Assembly: GCA_033977485.1 (NCBI GenBank)
Contig: CM066982.1
Coordinates: 37,984,218-38,048,217, forward strand
DNA length: 64,000 nt
Direction: 5' to 3'
From: Hydrangea macrophylla
Lineage: Eukaryota > Streptophyta > Magnoliopsida > Cornales > Hydrangeaceae
Position 1 is the stretch's first letter. Every line of letters begins with the position of its first letter. Below, in pieces: positions 22,747 through 33,513 of the stretch. The notes beneath the pieces were generated by a model, which worked only from the letters and a program-made list of their open reading frames with translations, ran no database searches and was not told where the DNA came from. Position numbers and translations under genes: made by a program.

Positions 22747-25700
22747 TGTGGATACGCGGCGTTACGCCTCTTTTGTTTTGAAACTTGAAATTTGATTTGG
22801 ATCAAAGAAAAGAAAAAGGTCTGTTGAAAACAGATACAGAGTCGGCACTTGGTCTTTAACGAACCAAGAAACCTAATTTTGACTCACCCAAGCGGATAAG
22901 GGCACCGGCCCTTCATAACCAAAGAACTTGATTCGGGGTTTTGGTACGAGAGAGGAAGGAGCCTTTGTCGCGACTAAAACACCCTCAACTCGCCCCATCT
23001 TTCGACGAGCCTCAATTAGCATCCAAATAATAATCTTATACTATGTTTGGTTCGACAAATAATACTATGATAGTATATTACACCACATAAGAAAATTTGA
23101 AATGGAAGATCTAAAGATAAGATATCATTCATAAGATCTAAGTCAAATATCATACAATGTAAAGTAAAAGATCACACAAATAAACCTAGGAAAAATCGTC
23201 TAATCATGTATCAAGTAATTAAGTTTCCCTAATCTAAAGGGGACATGAATGGTTCCTGAAACAAATAATCAAAGAATCAAAGTATGCTTAGCAAGCTAAA
23301 ATGATGCATGTTAATTTTGAGAAAAGAAGATTTCTCAATCCCCGAGACGGATGAGAAAGGATGATTAGATCGAGGGGAAGCATGAACGTGTGATCATGAT
23401 CATTCCTTATAATCTTCTTAGATTAAGAGTTACAAAAACCCCAAATCTTGCATGAATGCAATGCATGTATCTAGAATGTGCCAAGGTTGTAGGGTGTTTT
23501 GGTGTTCATGGATTCCTAGAATGACTTAAAAGTCTAAAAGGTGTATGAATGAATGAATTAAATCAACATGGGATATGTACAAATGTAGTATGAACTACTT
23601 CCTAAGATATGAACTAATTTGGAATGCATATAAGCATCAAATCAAAGAATGAAAGTTAAAATGTGCTTGCTGTGAATAGTGGACAGAACAGTAACTATAT
23701 CTTTTGAAAATTAAAACGAGGGGTTAGGAATGTTTTCAATGCATGATTTTTTATGGAGATCTTCCTTATTGTGTCTAGAACATAACCCAAAAAGCCAATC
23801 TTTAATACCTATAACAGATTGAGAGAAATCATATAAACAATAGAGGTCATAACCCGTACTGTCGACTGAAATGTTGAAAACTCTTAGAAAATGAAAACAA
23901 ACGATCTGGAGGCCCATTTTAGACAGACAGTTTCCTAAGACATTGAAGTGTAAGGTAAAAATAAGTTAGGACTACCCCGTTTGGAAAAGTTTTCTGAAAA
24001 AGAGGTTGGAAGTGGACCTAGCTGCTGTGACAGCAAAAATAGAATGTCTGGAAGGAATGTTTGGGTCCAAATGGACCCTTTCCAAGTACTTCCAAGTCAA
24101 ACCAAAAATCATGGGTGTTCTCTAATGAGTTAGGAAGATTTTCCAAGTGGTCTTGCATCCATACATTGAGTATTGAGTTCTAGAGAAATCTTTGAACTCA
24201 GATCACTCACTGTTTTGATTCACTGTTTTGAAGATTTTGGGAAAAACTTGAGTTTTCTTTCTTGAAATCAAAATGAGAGGGATTGAGAGGGGTTTTGAAA
24301 TAGAGGTTTTGAAAGTATATTTTCAACATCAAATAGAGATTATAACCTCTTGGAATATCAACATCAAACTCATCATCATGAACCCCCAATATTATTGGAG
24401 AGATTCATTTTTATTTGAACATAACTTCAAGGATACCTTGGAGGTATTGAAGTTATAATCATCATCTATCAAACATGTTTTTGAGGTCAAGAGCTGCTAT
24501 CCATAAGGATTCACTCACCTCAAACTTCATGTCATCATCTAGATGATGATGAACTAGTAATTAAATTAAGAAAATAAAAAGAAATGAGATTAAGAAGAGA
24601 TGAACATAATATGAACAAGCAAGTAAATAACAATCAATAGATGATAATCAATATGATTTTGGACTTGTAGCTTGGTGTTTCACTCATAGATTTTGACATT
24701 TGGACATGGAAGTAGCTTCCTAACTCAAGAATGCTCAAGAATGGTGATTGGGGGGTGTTTGGAATGTGAAGTATAAGAGAGGTAATGGAAGAACACAAGA
24801 TTAAAACTCATTTTCTATAGCAAAATAGTAGGAGGAAGCTCCTTTTCTCTCTTCTAAACCTATCTCTATCTCTCTTCTTCTCTACAACTTTTCAAGCTTT
24901 TGCACTTGCCCCCCCCCCCCCCAAATGAACAGCAATGGGGGGGGGTTTAAATAGGCCAATTTAGAGTGGTTTTGGGGTTTTAAAAGTACTCCCATTGGTC
25001 CCAAACAACTGTGAACACAAAACTATGTCGTTTTGGCTTTCAATTAATCAAATTGGACCCCCCAAAAAATTACAAAAATGGACTCTATGAGGGTTGAGTG
25101 CCGCGGCGGCACTGGGCCAGTGCCGCGGCGGCACTGCTCTTCAGACGCCCAAAAAATTACGTTTTGGCCCCCAGAGATTCCGGTATTCGCGAAAAGGCCC
25201 TATTTCGTCCGAAATTCACAGAAAATGCATACGAACTCCAAATTGAGGTTGTGATGTACTGTTGGAAAGGTAATGGAGTCTACTTTACATAAAAAATAGT
25301 TCGGGGATAGGTCACTTTGAAAAGTTTTGCGGTATTTGCGATAAAAGCCGATTTGATTGCCTTTTTCGCCTTCGGAAATTCATAATAGACTCGTTTTAAA
25401 TCCAAAAATTATGTATGATATACCGTTGGGAAGATATTGACCTCTAGTATCCATGAAAAATGTTTGAAAAATGTTATGGTGCTCCGGTTCTAAAGTCAAA
25501 TTTTGGTCAAACTGGTCAAACCTGGGATTCCCGGGAAGTTCTGGATACTTCTGGGAGCTCTCAGGAGCTGACGTTTTCACTCGATTTTCTTTTAAAACTC
25601 ATTTTAACACTTTCCACATGATCTAGAATGATTCCGGTGAATTCGGATAATTTCAGTCAAACTTGGTCAAACTTGGTCAAACTTTGGTCAAACCTGGTCA

Positions 25701-26003
25701 AACCTTGGTCAAACCGATCAACGGGGACTTTCCGGGAACTTCCGGGGGTCTCTGGGAGTTTACGATTTCATCCGATTTTACTTAAAAACTCATTTTATCA
25801 TTTTTCTTATGACGTAGCACATTTCCAGAACTTTTGGTCCAAATCTGGGAGCTTTTGGGCTTTCAGGGGCATTTTGGTCATTCTGAGCATTCTGAGAAAT
25901 AGAACCAACTTCCATGAGTCCTTTTGAGTCCTTTTTCGATCATTGTGAACCACCAACCTATGGGTCTCCTAAATTTGATAGCCGACAAAATGGGGTGTCT
26001 ACA
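22747..26003 (-). mobile_element. 5' LTR of the gag-only element
   Basis: This 3257-bp LTR is homologous to 12127-15354. Near 24940 a C-run and a G-run flank tttaaatag, which reads CTATTTAAAC on the element's strand and may be a TATA box. At 25098-25135 the near-palindrome gtgccgcggcggcac appears twice, separated by tgggcca, making this LTR longer than its partner by about 22 bp there. Both LTRs also share runs of ggtcaaac (25660-25720 and 15030-15070). Confidence 0.9.
24944..24954 (-). promoter_or_regulatory. Possible TATA box of gag-only element 5' LTR
   Basis: The element strand reads GCCTATTTAAACC, followed within 35 bp by a C-rich tract. It is the best TATA-like motif I see in this LTR and is conserved in the other LTR (near 14328). 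Function is inferred from motif only. Confidence 0.35.
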
Positions 26004-26008
26004 TCAGG
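26004..26008. other. Target site duplication tcagg, right copy
   Basis: It follows the final CA of the LTR at 26003 and matches 12122-12126; integrase coding resumes directly afterwards. Confidence 0.95.
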
Positions 26009-27161
26009 TCATCAGGCGTTGCGTCCCTAATGAGGATATAACCGTAATTCTAGCCTCATGCCACTCTGAAGCGTGTGGTGGCCATTTTTCTTCCCAAAAG
26101 ACCGCACAAAAAGTCCTACACAGCGGATTTTATTGGCCCACCATATTTAAGGACGCTTATTCTTTCTGTAAATCGTGCCAACGCTCTCAAAAGCTAGGTA
26201 CTATTTCAAAAAGAAATTCTATGCCCTTAACCCCTATTATCATAATTGAAATATTCGATTGTTGGGGCATAGACTTTATGGGCTCGTTCCCTAAATCAAA
26301 CCACTGCGAATATATACTCCTAGCTGTGGAGTACGTATCAAAATGGGTGGAAGCAATACCGACGAGACGCAATGACCACAAAACAGTCATGTCTTTTCTT
26401 AAGGAAAACATTTTATCGCGTTTCGGAACCCCAAAAGCATTATTAAGTGACCAAGGCAAGCATTTCTGCAACAGGCCTTTGGAAGCACTACTCAAGAAAT
26501 ATGGGGTGCACCATAAAATCGCTCTAGCGTACCACCCACAAACAAACGGGCAGGCGGAGTTGGCTAACCGTGAAATCAAACATATACTTGAAAAAACGAT
26601 TAGTTTCAACAGGAAAGACTGGGCCTATAAATTGACTGACGCTCTGTGGGCGTACCGTACTGCCTACAAGACAAATCTGGGAATGTCTCCTTATCGGCTA
26701 GTGTATGGTAAGGCATGTCACCTCCCCGTTGAGATTGAGCATAAAGCTTATTGGACAACACGCACATTAAATTCGACATTAAGGAGGGATGACATCTCCG
26801 AAAACTTCAGTTGGCTGAACTGGAAGAAATCCGTCGTGATGCATACGATAATGCCAAACTCCACAAGGAACGGTTGAAGGCGCACCACGATCGAATGATC
26901 ATTCGTAAGTCTTTCGAGCCGGGGCAGAAAGTTTTATTATATGACTCATGCCTTCATCTCTTCCCAGGCAAACTCCGATCTCGGTGGACAGGACCTTTCA
27001 CAGTCAAATCTGTCTTTCCACACGGGGCAGTTGAACTATTTAACCCTAAGAACGAAGGAAGTTTCAAGGTCAATGGCCAAAGATTAAAACCGTTCTTAGA
27101 AGATTTTCAACCTGAAGTCGAGCACATCCAACTGAATGAGCCCGATTATTCCTCAAACTAA
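26009..27161 (+). pseudogene. Athila-type integrase (rest of left-arm pol)
   Basis: This continues the frame cut at 12126. It has the zinc-binding HHCC domain ([10 protein letters not shown], then CKSCQRSQ), the core with catalytic Asp in GIDFMGSF, Asp in LLSDQGKHF and Glu in [14 protein letters not shown], and a C-terminal region with DNA-binding-like [20 protein letters not shown] frameshift near 26770 splits the core tail from the C-terminal part (26811-27161), and the final stop TAA at 27159 is the natural end of pol. The right arm lacks the frameshift. Confidence 0.92.
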
Positions 27162-27298
27162 AACGACAAAGGGCGTTCTTCCAATGTTGTTATATTTTTT
27201 TTCTTTTCCTGCATTTCGTTTTTTTTTATCTTTTGTCTGTCTTTTTGAATGTGACATCTATTCTTAATCTGCTATTTCGTGCTGTCTTTCTATTGAAG

Positions 27299-28232
27299 GA
27301 TATCAAAATGCGGGATGATGACGTTCATTCTATAAGGTCATGGGCTGATTCTGAATATCAGAACCCACCTTGGACTGCCGACGAGATAGCATTCTGCTTA
27401 TCTCCTTATCAAGGACCAGGGGCAGATGATGTGGTAGACCTGACCTATGGATACATCCTTTATGATGCTGCTCTCCTCCAAATTAACCCTTTCGAGCATA
27501 TGGACCTTTCTGGTGAGGAAGGAGAACCTGAAGGGTATGCTGTTGGAGAAGTGGATGACGCACTGTTGGAACAATGGAAAAATGACTCAATGTGGGATCC
27601 ATGGGAAGAAGAGGACCTACAAGATGTGGTACCTGAACGCCACAATGCGGTTTTCACATATGTTGACGATTTTTTGGTCTTCCATGTAGTTCCCTACATC
27701 TATGAGTATGTCAGTTACTTGCTATTCAGGCTTCAATGCCCTCTACCAGCTAGTGTACCTCGAGATATCTGGCCAATAGTGAGGTGATTTTTGGGTCACT
27801 TCCCTTTCATTTTCTTTTTTGTTTTACTCTATTTATCTCTTCGTTTTGTTTCTTTCTGTTGCTCTTGTTAACTTAATTTCTCCGTTTTCGTTTTTGTTTC
27901 CCTTTGTCAGGAATATCACTATGAATCTACCAGTCCCACCGCTATACCTTCCACATCAACTCTTTCTTGGGTTTGAGCCATATATACGGTCTCTGAATAC
28001 TCCACCACAAGAGGAAAGTCCGTTGCGCAATCATACTCCTTTATCTTTGTCTCTATGCGAATCACCTCTTGCCAGTGATATCAATTCCTCACAGAGTTCA
28101 AATTTGCTTGATGATGTCCTCATTGCGTTCCGACTATTCTGGAAAAGGGAATCATCGAGGTTAGACTCTACATTGGAAGTTCTGGCAGCGAAAGAAGCTG
28201 TGGAGGAAGATATCTTTCTGCTTGAAGAATAG
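27299..28232 (+). pseudogene. Spliced acidic ORF downstream of pol, left arm (env position)
   Basis: Two exons are predicted. Exon 1 runs 27299-27783, with ATG at 27308 and an acidic protein rich in Glu/Asp (PPWTADEIAFCLSPYQ, then GEEGEPEG and DPWEEEDL). The donor is gag|gtgatt and the acceptor ttgtcag|gaatat, giving intron 27784-27910 (127 bp). Exon 2 runs 27911-28232 and continues in frame across a split Arg codon. The intron has the same length and phase in the right arm. An upstream acceptor before 27299 reads cttgcag in the right arm but ttgaag here, so the left copy may have lost splicing. I do not recognise the protein. Its place after pol is that of the env-like gene in some Athila elements, but no signal peptide or convincing membrane segment is visible. 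Confidence 0.6.
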
Positions 28233-28548
28233 TGTTTCACTCCAATTGTTTTATGTCATTTCCTATCTTCTTTAATACATTGGAGTGTATTCTTGGACAA
28301 AGTGTTTTTAATTTCAGTTTTATTTTAGTTTTCTTTTTAAATAAGGGTTTAAATACCATTTGTGGGGGCACTGATATTGCACAGGGATGCTATTTTAAGG
28401 ATTTATTTATATCAATTTGCAATTATCTACTCTGAGGGTGACATTTTTGGCTTACATATTCTGGCAATGCACTGTTTTATCTCTATACTGTTTGACCAAA
28501 TTAAAATTGGTTAGTTGGGGGTATGTAGTTTCTTAATTCGAGGATGTT
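28233..28548 (+). other. Noncoding interval between the two 3' genes, left arm
   Basis: No gene is recognised. A PPT-like run, agttgggggtatg, lies near 28513 and a similar agttgggggtggg lies near 31143; neither is followed by a sequence resembling this element's LTR start (TGACAAGCGGGGG). Confidence 0.5.
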
Positions 28549-28562
28549 GTGGAATTTCTATG

Positions 28563-28748
28563 CTCGATCGATCGAACGTATCTCGATCGATCGATAGTGT
28601 CATCACCTCGAGCGCTTGAGATGGACTCAATCGATCAGAGGTTCGATCGATCGAGCCTACCCGATCGCTCGAAACCTATTTTTATACGAGGCGTCGTTCA
28701 GAATTTTATTCAGTCTCTCCATCTCTCTCCCTTTCTCAAGCGATCGAA
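28563..28748 (+). repeat. Cluster of TCGATCGATCGA motifs in exon 1, left arm
   Basis: The palindromic 12-mer tcgatcgatcga and one- or two-base variants recur every 15-30 bp and encode IDRS/DRS tripeptide runs. The same motif clusters in the intron (29028-29146) and in the LTR of this element. Confidence 0.9.
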
Positions 28749-29027
28749 CACAGAGTACCACTCTTACAATTTTGGCCTCCCCCACTTCAACCCACCTCAT
28801 TACGGAGCTCCGGGTCCTTCGGATCGTCAGTGGCACCACCGGCACCCTACACCTAGCGCGCCTCTCGAGGTGAGCCCCCGCGTCACCCCTCGTATTTTGT
28901 TTCCTTTCTAATTCATATGGGGGTGCCCCCCATTGATTCTTTAACTCTTTTTCGTAATGTTATTCCTGTATTTGTTGTTTTCGGGTCATCCCCATTCTCA
29001 ATCGTTGCAACTGCCACCTCGCTGTTC

Positions 29028-29146
29028 TCGATCGATCGAACTGGTTTCGATCGATTGAACCCAGCTACTATTCGATCGATCGAACATTCTCGAGCGATCG
29101 AACCAAAGATACTCTCGATCGATCGAATAGGCTTCGATCGATCGAA
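29028..29146 (+). repeat. Cluster of TCGATCGATCGA motifs in the intron, left arm
   Basis: Six motif copies or close variants, spaced about 18-24 bp apart, lie within the predicted intron 28870-29217. The cluster is mirrored at 35144-35263. Confidence 0.92.
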
Positions 29147-30777
29147 GTGTGGCAGTTTCTTTCTTTTTATTGTTTGCCCTGTATTAATGTTTTCTCTCCT
29201 TGTTTTTTTCATTTCAGGGCTCTATCATGAATTCGATCACTGGCTACCACAAATCTAAGCCATTCGACCTCGCTATACCCGACCCAGTTCCAGATCACGG
29301 TTTTAGAAACGAGGAAGACCGCATTTGGTTCACCTACTATTTCCAGTCACGGAAGGTCATGATCGAGTGTCCTCTTGAGACTGCCTGGCTAGCTACTCCG
29401 TGGTATCTTGCACGGATACGTGCCATGCCACATTGGTACACACTTTTCTCCTAGCCTAAGCATGTAAATATATCTTGGATACGGGAGGCGTGTACGACGA
29501 TGATTCGGGATCCGGCTGCTCCATTCACATTTCGATCATTTTTCCGTGGCCGGGAGATCATTTTCAGCCCGGCCACCATTGCTGCTGCTCTTGGGGTACC
29601 GGAGGTACCTGATTGTGTATGCCCACATCGCCCTGACACACCTCAGCTATCACCGACCACCATTATCCGAGAGATCACCGGGGGAGCTCTTCCGACTTGG
29701 GATGGCGAGGCTCTCATTCCCGACCTCCACCTTACAGACAATTACCATATGCTCCACCTCACCCTGAGCAATTGCCTATTAGTGACATCGTATCGGGAGA
29801 AGGTTGCACCGTGGTATGCTCGAGTTATATATGCGATTGGTACACGGCAGCCTGTCTGTCTACCCCGCCTTTACATCGACTTCATGCGACACCTTACACG
29901 CTACATTCTGGCTAAAAAGCACCTGAAGGGTGCTTGGGCTATTCATCGGGTGATCGAGCATGCGGGTATCATTCCTTTGGCGGGGGACGTGACTGCCCAG
30001 TCCCGCAGTCGTTTTGGAGAGACAGCGTCCCGCCGGTCCGATGCACAGAAGAGGAAGCGCAAAGGGAAAGGCAAGGCGAAGGTGGGAGATAATAGGAGAC
30101 GTGGAGGCGGGACAGATACTGAGGGAGCCGCTTCAGGGATGCCCACAGAGGCTGAGGAGCATGACTCGGAGGAGGAGTTAGACCCTATTGAGGAGGTGAC
30201 GCGATTTGAGTTAAGACAGAGGTCTCAGGCTCGTACCCAGGGAGAGTCTTCTTCTGCGCCTCTCCCGACTATTCATGAGTTGTTATTTGAGGAGAGAGAG
30301 GCCAGGATTTAACTTGAGGGTAAGATGGATGTGATGACTACCTTGCTAGAGGCGATCTTGATACAGATCGGAGTTGATCAGGCGGCTCATACAGCTGCAC
30401 CTCCTATACCCAGCGATCCACCTACAGCAGCTCCTGACACTTCCACTGTACCATCTTCTACATTTGCTGCTCCATCACCTACCGTTGGCCTATCTTCCTC
30501 TGTTCCTACTGATCTTTCATCCTCCTATCCCACGGTAGATCTTTCCACTCCTTCTACATTTGCTGTACCACCTACTGCACCATCATCATCAGCGGGACCA
30601 CCTACTTCAGAGATACCATTTCCACCTCCTCCTGTCGTGGCCGACACATCAGTTTCTACTCTAGCTACCACGATTGCGAGTGCTCCGGCTACCGCTACTA
30701 CGGATGTCGAGGGTGGTGTTATGGATGCTCCAGTTCTAGTGATCGACATTTTATCTGATGTTCCGGATGATGGGTAG

Positions 30778-32120
30778 ACTGTGGGTTTGGTTTATGGAAT
30801 TTTGGTTGGTTTGATATCATTCTGGGTTGTTTGTTGGGCATTTTTGGACACTGTTGGATTGTTGTTTATTTTGTTGGTGGTTTGGATGGTTTGGATTTTT
30901 GTTTATATGGCATATTGAGATATTATTATCGCTGTCTGTTCGTTCACTTTCCTATATTTTCAGTGATGTATTCTATTTTATGTTGGATCTGATGCCTTAT
31001 ATTTCCTATCTATTTGATCTTGGCTGCTCGGAGTATGTATGCTTTCGGTACAGGTTTTCACTGTTACGATGCTTATGATGATGTTTCAGGTGCTATCTCT
31101 CTATCTATTTTGAAAATCACTTGCTGAGGTCATTGCGATTTTCAGTTGGGGGTGGGATATAGATAGATAATCACCTGTGCATATTTTCTACGTAGCAATC
31201 TGGATCACTCTATCTATTGGCAAACATCATGCAATCTCCATTATTATCTCCATTATTATTACATGGGTAGAATACAAAATTTCAAAAATTTCAAAAATTT
31301 CAAACTATTAACCAAGTCTTTGAATTAAATGGGTAGAATAATTTTGAATTTTCACTTCAATTTAGCTGTTGTCAAGCAATGACACAACCATTTTATTCTC
31401 ATCTTTTTATGAATTAAGTTCACGCATTTTTTCTAGTTCTCTAGGATAGATGCATATGTTGACCATTCTTGTATCCAAATTATTTGCATATATTAATAGC
31501 TATGCAAAAAACTTTAAATAAGAGTTAATACGGCTATTATGCTTTAAAGAATGAAGTAGTGAAAACTAGTTACCCTTAGTGAGCTTTTGAAACCAATCTT
31601 CAATTTTGAGGGAATTATCACATTAAAATTTGAATTGTTTTAATTGAAAATACCGATTAACTTCGTTGACGGGTCTCTATTTCTTCATTTTGGCTGCTTA
31701 TTAGAGGAGAACGTTCAGGATTTACGAATTAGACTCAATGAACTTTTAAGTGTTAAAATTAAGATGTTGAGAAAATGATTTAAGCCATCGTATGTATTCT
31801 TTACCTTCTCCATTTACCTATATCGACACCTCTAAATATATGTTGTTCTTAACCCCACACCTAGTAAATACTGTCAAATCCATTATGAAATTCTAAATTC
31901 CTGACTTTATACCTTGACCTAAAAATACCCCATTGCACACCCATTGTAATTGAATTATTACAGTATAAGGAGGGAATAGTGGTGAGAATGACTCCTTTAA
32001 AAAAAATTAAAAAAAAGGGGCAGAAAAGGGGAAGTAGTAAAAAAAAATGGATGATGATATGTACAGAGAGGATGGTTGGAAGAAAGTCAAGAAATTACTG
32101 AATACAATCACATGATGAAG
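30778..32120 (+). other. 3' noncoding region, left arm, up to palindrome centre
   Basis: A hydrophobic W/F/L-rich frame (30827-31078) is open here and, longer, in the right arm (33213-33533), but T/G-rich composition could explain it. The rest (31080-32120) is AT-rich with no gene. It contains triple aaatttcaaa runs near 31285 and a purine-rich stretch at 31990-32060. No LTR similarity is visible although the 3' LTR would be expected. Confidence 0.6.
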
Positions 32121-32162
32121 TTGCACATCCTCTCTTAGTTAGAGAGGTAAGAAGTTGCACAT
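32121..32162. other. 42-bp centre of the palindrome with mini-hairpin
   Basis: The unpaired centre between the arms holds a perfect 7-bp stem (cctctct / agagagg) with 5-nt loop at 32129-32147. A 13-bp direct repeat gaagttgcacatc occurs at 32117-32129 and 32151-32163. Confidence 0.9.
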
Positions 32163-33513
32163 CTTCATTATGTGACTGTATTCAGTAATTTCTTGACTTT
32201 CTTCCAACCATCCTCTCTGTACATATCATCATCTATTTTTTTTTACTACTTCCCCTTTTCTGCCCCTTACTTTATTTAATTTTTTTTTAAAGTTTTTTTA
32301 AAGGAGTCATTCTCACCACTATTCTCTCCTTATACTGCAATAATTCAATCACATTGGGTGTGCAATGGGGTATTTTTAGGTCAATGTATAAAGTCAGGAA
32401 TTTAGAATTTCATAATGGATTTGACAGTATTTACTAGGTGTGGGGTTAAGAACAACATATATTTAGAGGTGTCGATATAGGTAAATGGAGAAGGTAAAGA
32501 ATAAATACGATGGCTTAAATCATTTTCTCAACTTCTTAATTTTAACACTTAAATATTCATTGAGTCTAAATCCTGAACGTTCTCCTCTAATAAGCAGCCC
32601 AAATGAAGAAATAGAGACCCGTCAACGAAGTTAATCGGTATTTTCAATTAAAACAATTCGAATTTTAATGTGATAATTCCCTCAGAATTGAAGATTGGTT
32701 TCAAAAGCTCACTAAGGGTAACTAGTTTTCACTACTTCATTCTTTAAAGCATAATAGCCGTATTAACTCTTATTTACAGTTTTCTGCATAGCTATTAATA
32801 CGTGCAAATAATTTGGATACAAGAATGGTCAACATATGCATCTATCCTAGAGAACTAGAAAAAACGCGTGAACTTAATTCATAAAAGGATGAGAATAAAA
32901 TGGTTGTGTCATTGCTTGACAACAGCTAAATTGAAGTGAAAATTCAAAATTATTCTACCCATTTAATTCAAAGACTTGGTTAATAGTTTGAAATTTTTGA
33001 AATTTTTGAAATTTTGTATTCTACCCATTTAATAATAATGGAGATAATAATGGAGATTGTATGATGTTTGCCAATAGATAGAGTGATCCAGATTGCTACG
33101 TAGAAAATATGCACAGGTGATTATCTATCTATATCCCACCCCCAACTGAAAATCGCAATGACCTAAGCAAGTGATTTTCAAAATAGATAGAGAGATAGCA
33201 CCTGAAATATCATCATAAGCATCGTAACAGTGAAAACCTGTACCGAAAGCATACATACTCCAAGCAGCCAAGATCAAATAGATAGGAAATATAAGGCATC
33301 AGATCCAACATAAAATAGAATACATCACTGAAAATATAGGAAAGTGAACGAACAGACAGCGATAATAATATCTCGATATGCCATATAAACAAAAATCCAA
33401 ACCATCCAAACCACCAACAAAATAAACAACAATCCAACAGTGTCCAAAAATGCCCAACCAACAACCCAGAATGATAACAAACCAACCAAAAATCCATAAA
33501 CCAAACCCACTGT
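32163..33513 (-). other. 3' noncoding region, right arm
   Basis: This is the mirror of 30778-32120. A hydrophobic frame of 106 codons (33213-33533, minus) has many Trp, Phe and Leu; I cannot call it a membrane protein with confidence. No LTR is present. Confidence 0.6.

Larger units (their letters stand above)
12127..26003 (-). mobile_element. Gag-only Tat/Ogre-like LTR element (TR-GAG type) nested in left-arm integrase
   Basis: This 13,877-bp element on the minus strand has 5' LTR 22747-26003, Ogre-like primer site 22726-22743, a repeat-rich leader, a broken gag (19806-21077), a long noncoding 3' region with several tandem arrays, a PPT next to 15354, and 3' LTR 12127-15354. The LTRs begin TGTAGACACCCC and end GTATCCACA. 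The target duplication tcagg is perfect. No protease, RT, RNase H or integrase motif is visible between gag and the PPT, so it must have moved with enzymes from an autonomous Tat/Ogre relative. This matches the class called TR-GAG (terminal repeats with only a gag domain). Confidence 0.88.
28549..30777 (+). pseudogene. ATHILA-ORF1-like (plant transposon protein) gene with one intron, left arm
   Basis: Exon 1 (open from 28549; first in-frame ATG 28621) ends at ctcgag|gtgagc. Intron 28870-29217 (348 bp) ends at tttcag, and exon 2 continues in phase 0. Exon 2 encodes the domain common in Athila 3' genes and annotated as ATHILA ORF-1 or putative plant transposon protein: FRGREIIFSPATIAAALGVP (near 29550) and YLARIRAMPHW. 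A basic stretch RKRKGKGKAK (near 30050), an acidic block EEELDPIEE and a Pro/Ser/Thr-rich tail (about 30390-30720) follow. Stops at 29452 (TAG; right arm CAG) and 30310 (TAA; right arm CGA) break it. The molecular function of the family is not established; the basic run suggests nuclear targeting. Confidence 0.75.
7694..32120. repeat. Left arm of giant inverted repeat
   Basis: Minus the later 13,882-bp insertion (element plus target duplication), this arm is about 10.5 kb and is the reverse complement of 32163-42755 throughout. Homology starts at 7694 in the gag leader and ends at 32120. A sample of 99 aligned codons (28913-29212 against 35078-35377) shows six amino-acid differences, so divergence is a few percent. 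Confidence 0.95.

Noticed and set aside
26187..26609. 140-codon minus-strand ORF, with partner on the plus strand at 37681-38031
   Set aside because: Both are antisense shadows of the integrase core; codon pattern and homology support the integrase strand.
28513..29150. GATC-rich clusters as a CRISPR array or bacterial-type methylation signal
   Set aside because: Spacing and spacers are those of a degenerate motif cluster inside a plant retroelement; there are no unique equal-length spacers and no cas genes.
31143..31156. PPT followed by a 3' LTR at agttgggggtggg
   Set aside because: The following sequence (atatagatagataatc) does not resemble the only LTR of this element (TGACAAGCGGGGG start), so no 3' LTR can be called here.
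31080..33200. Central 2-kb palindrome considered as a separate foldback or MITE-like transposon
   Set aside because: The mirror symmetry does not stop at these borders; it continues without a break through the 3' genes and pol on both sides, and no target duplication was found around the central part.
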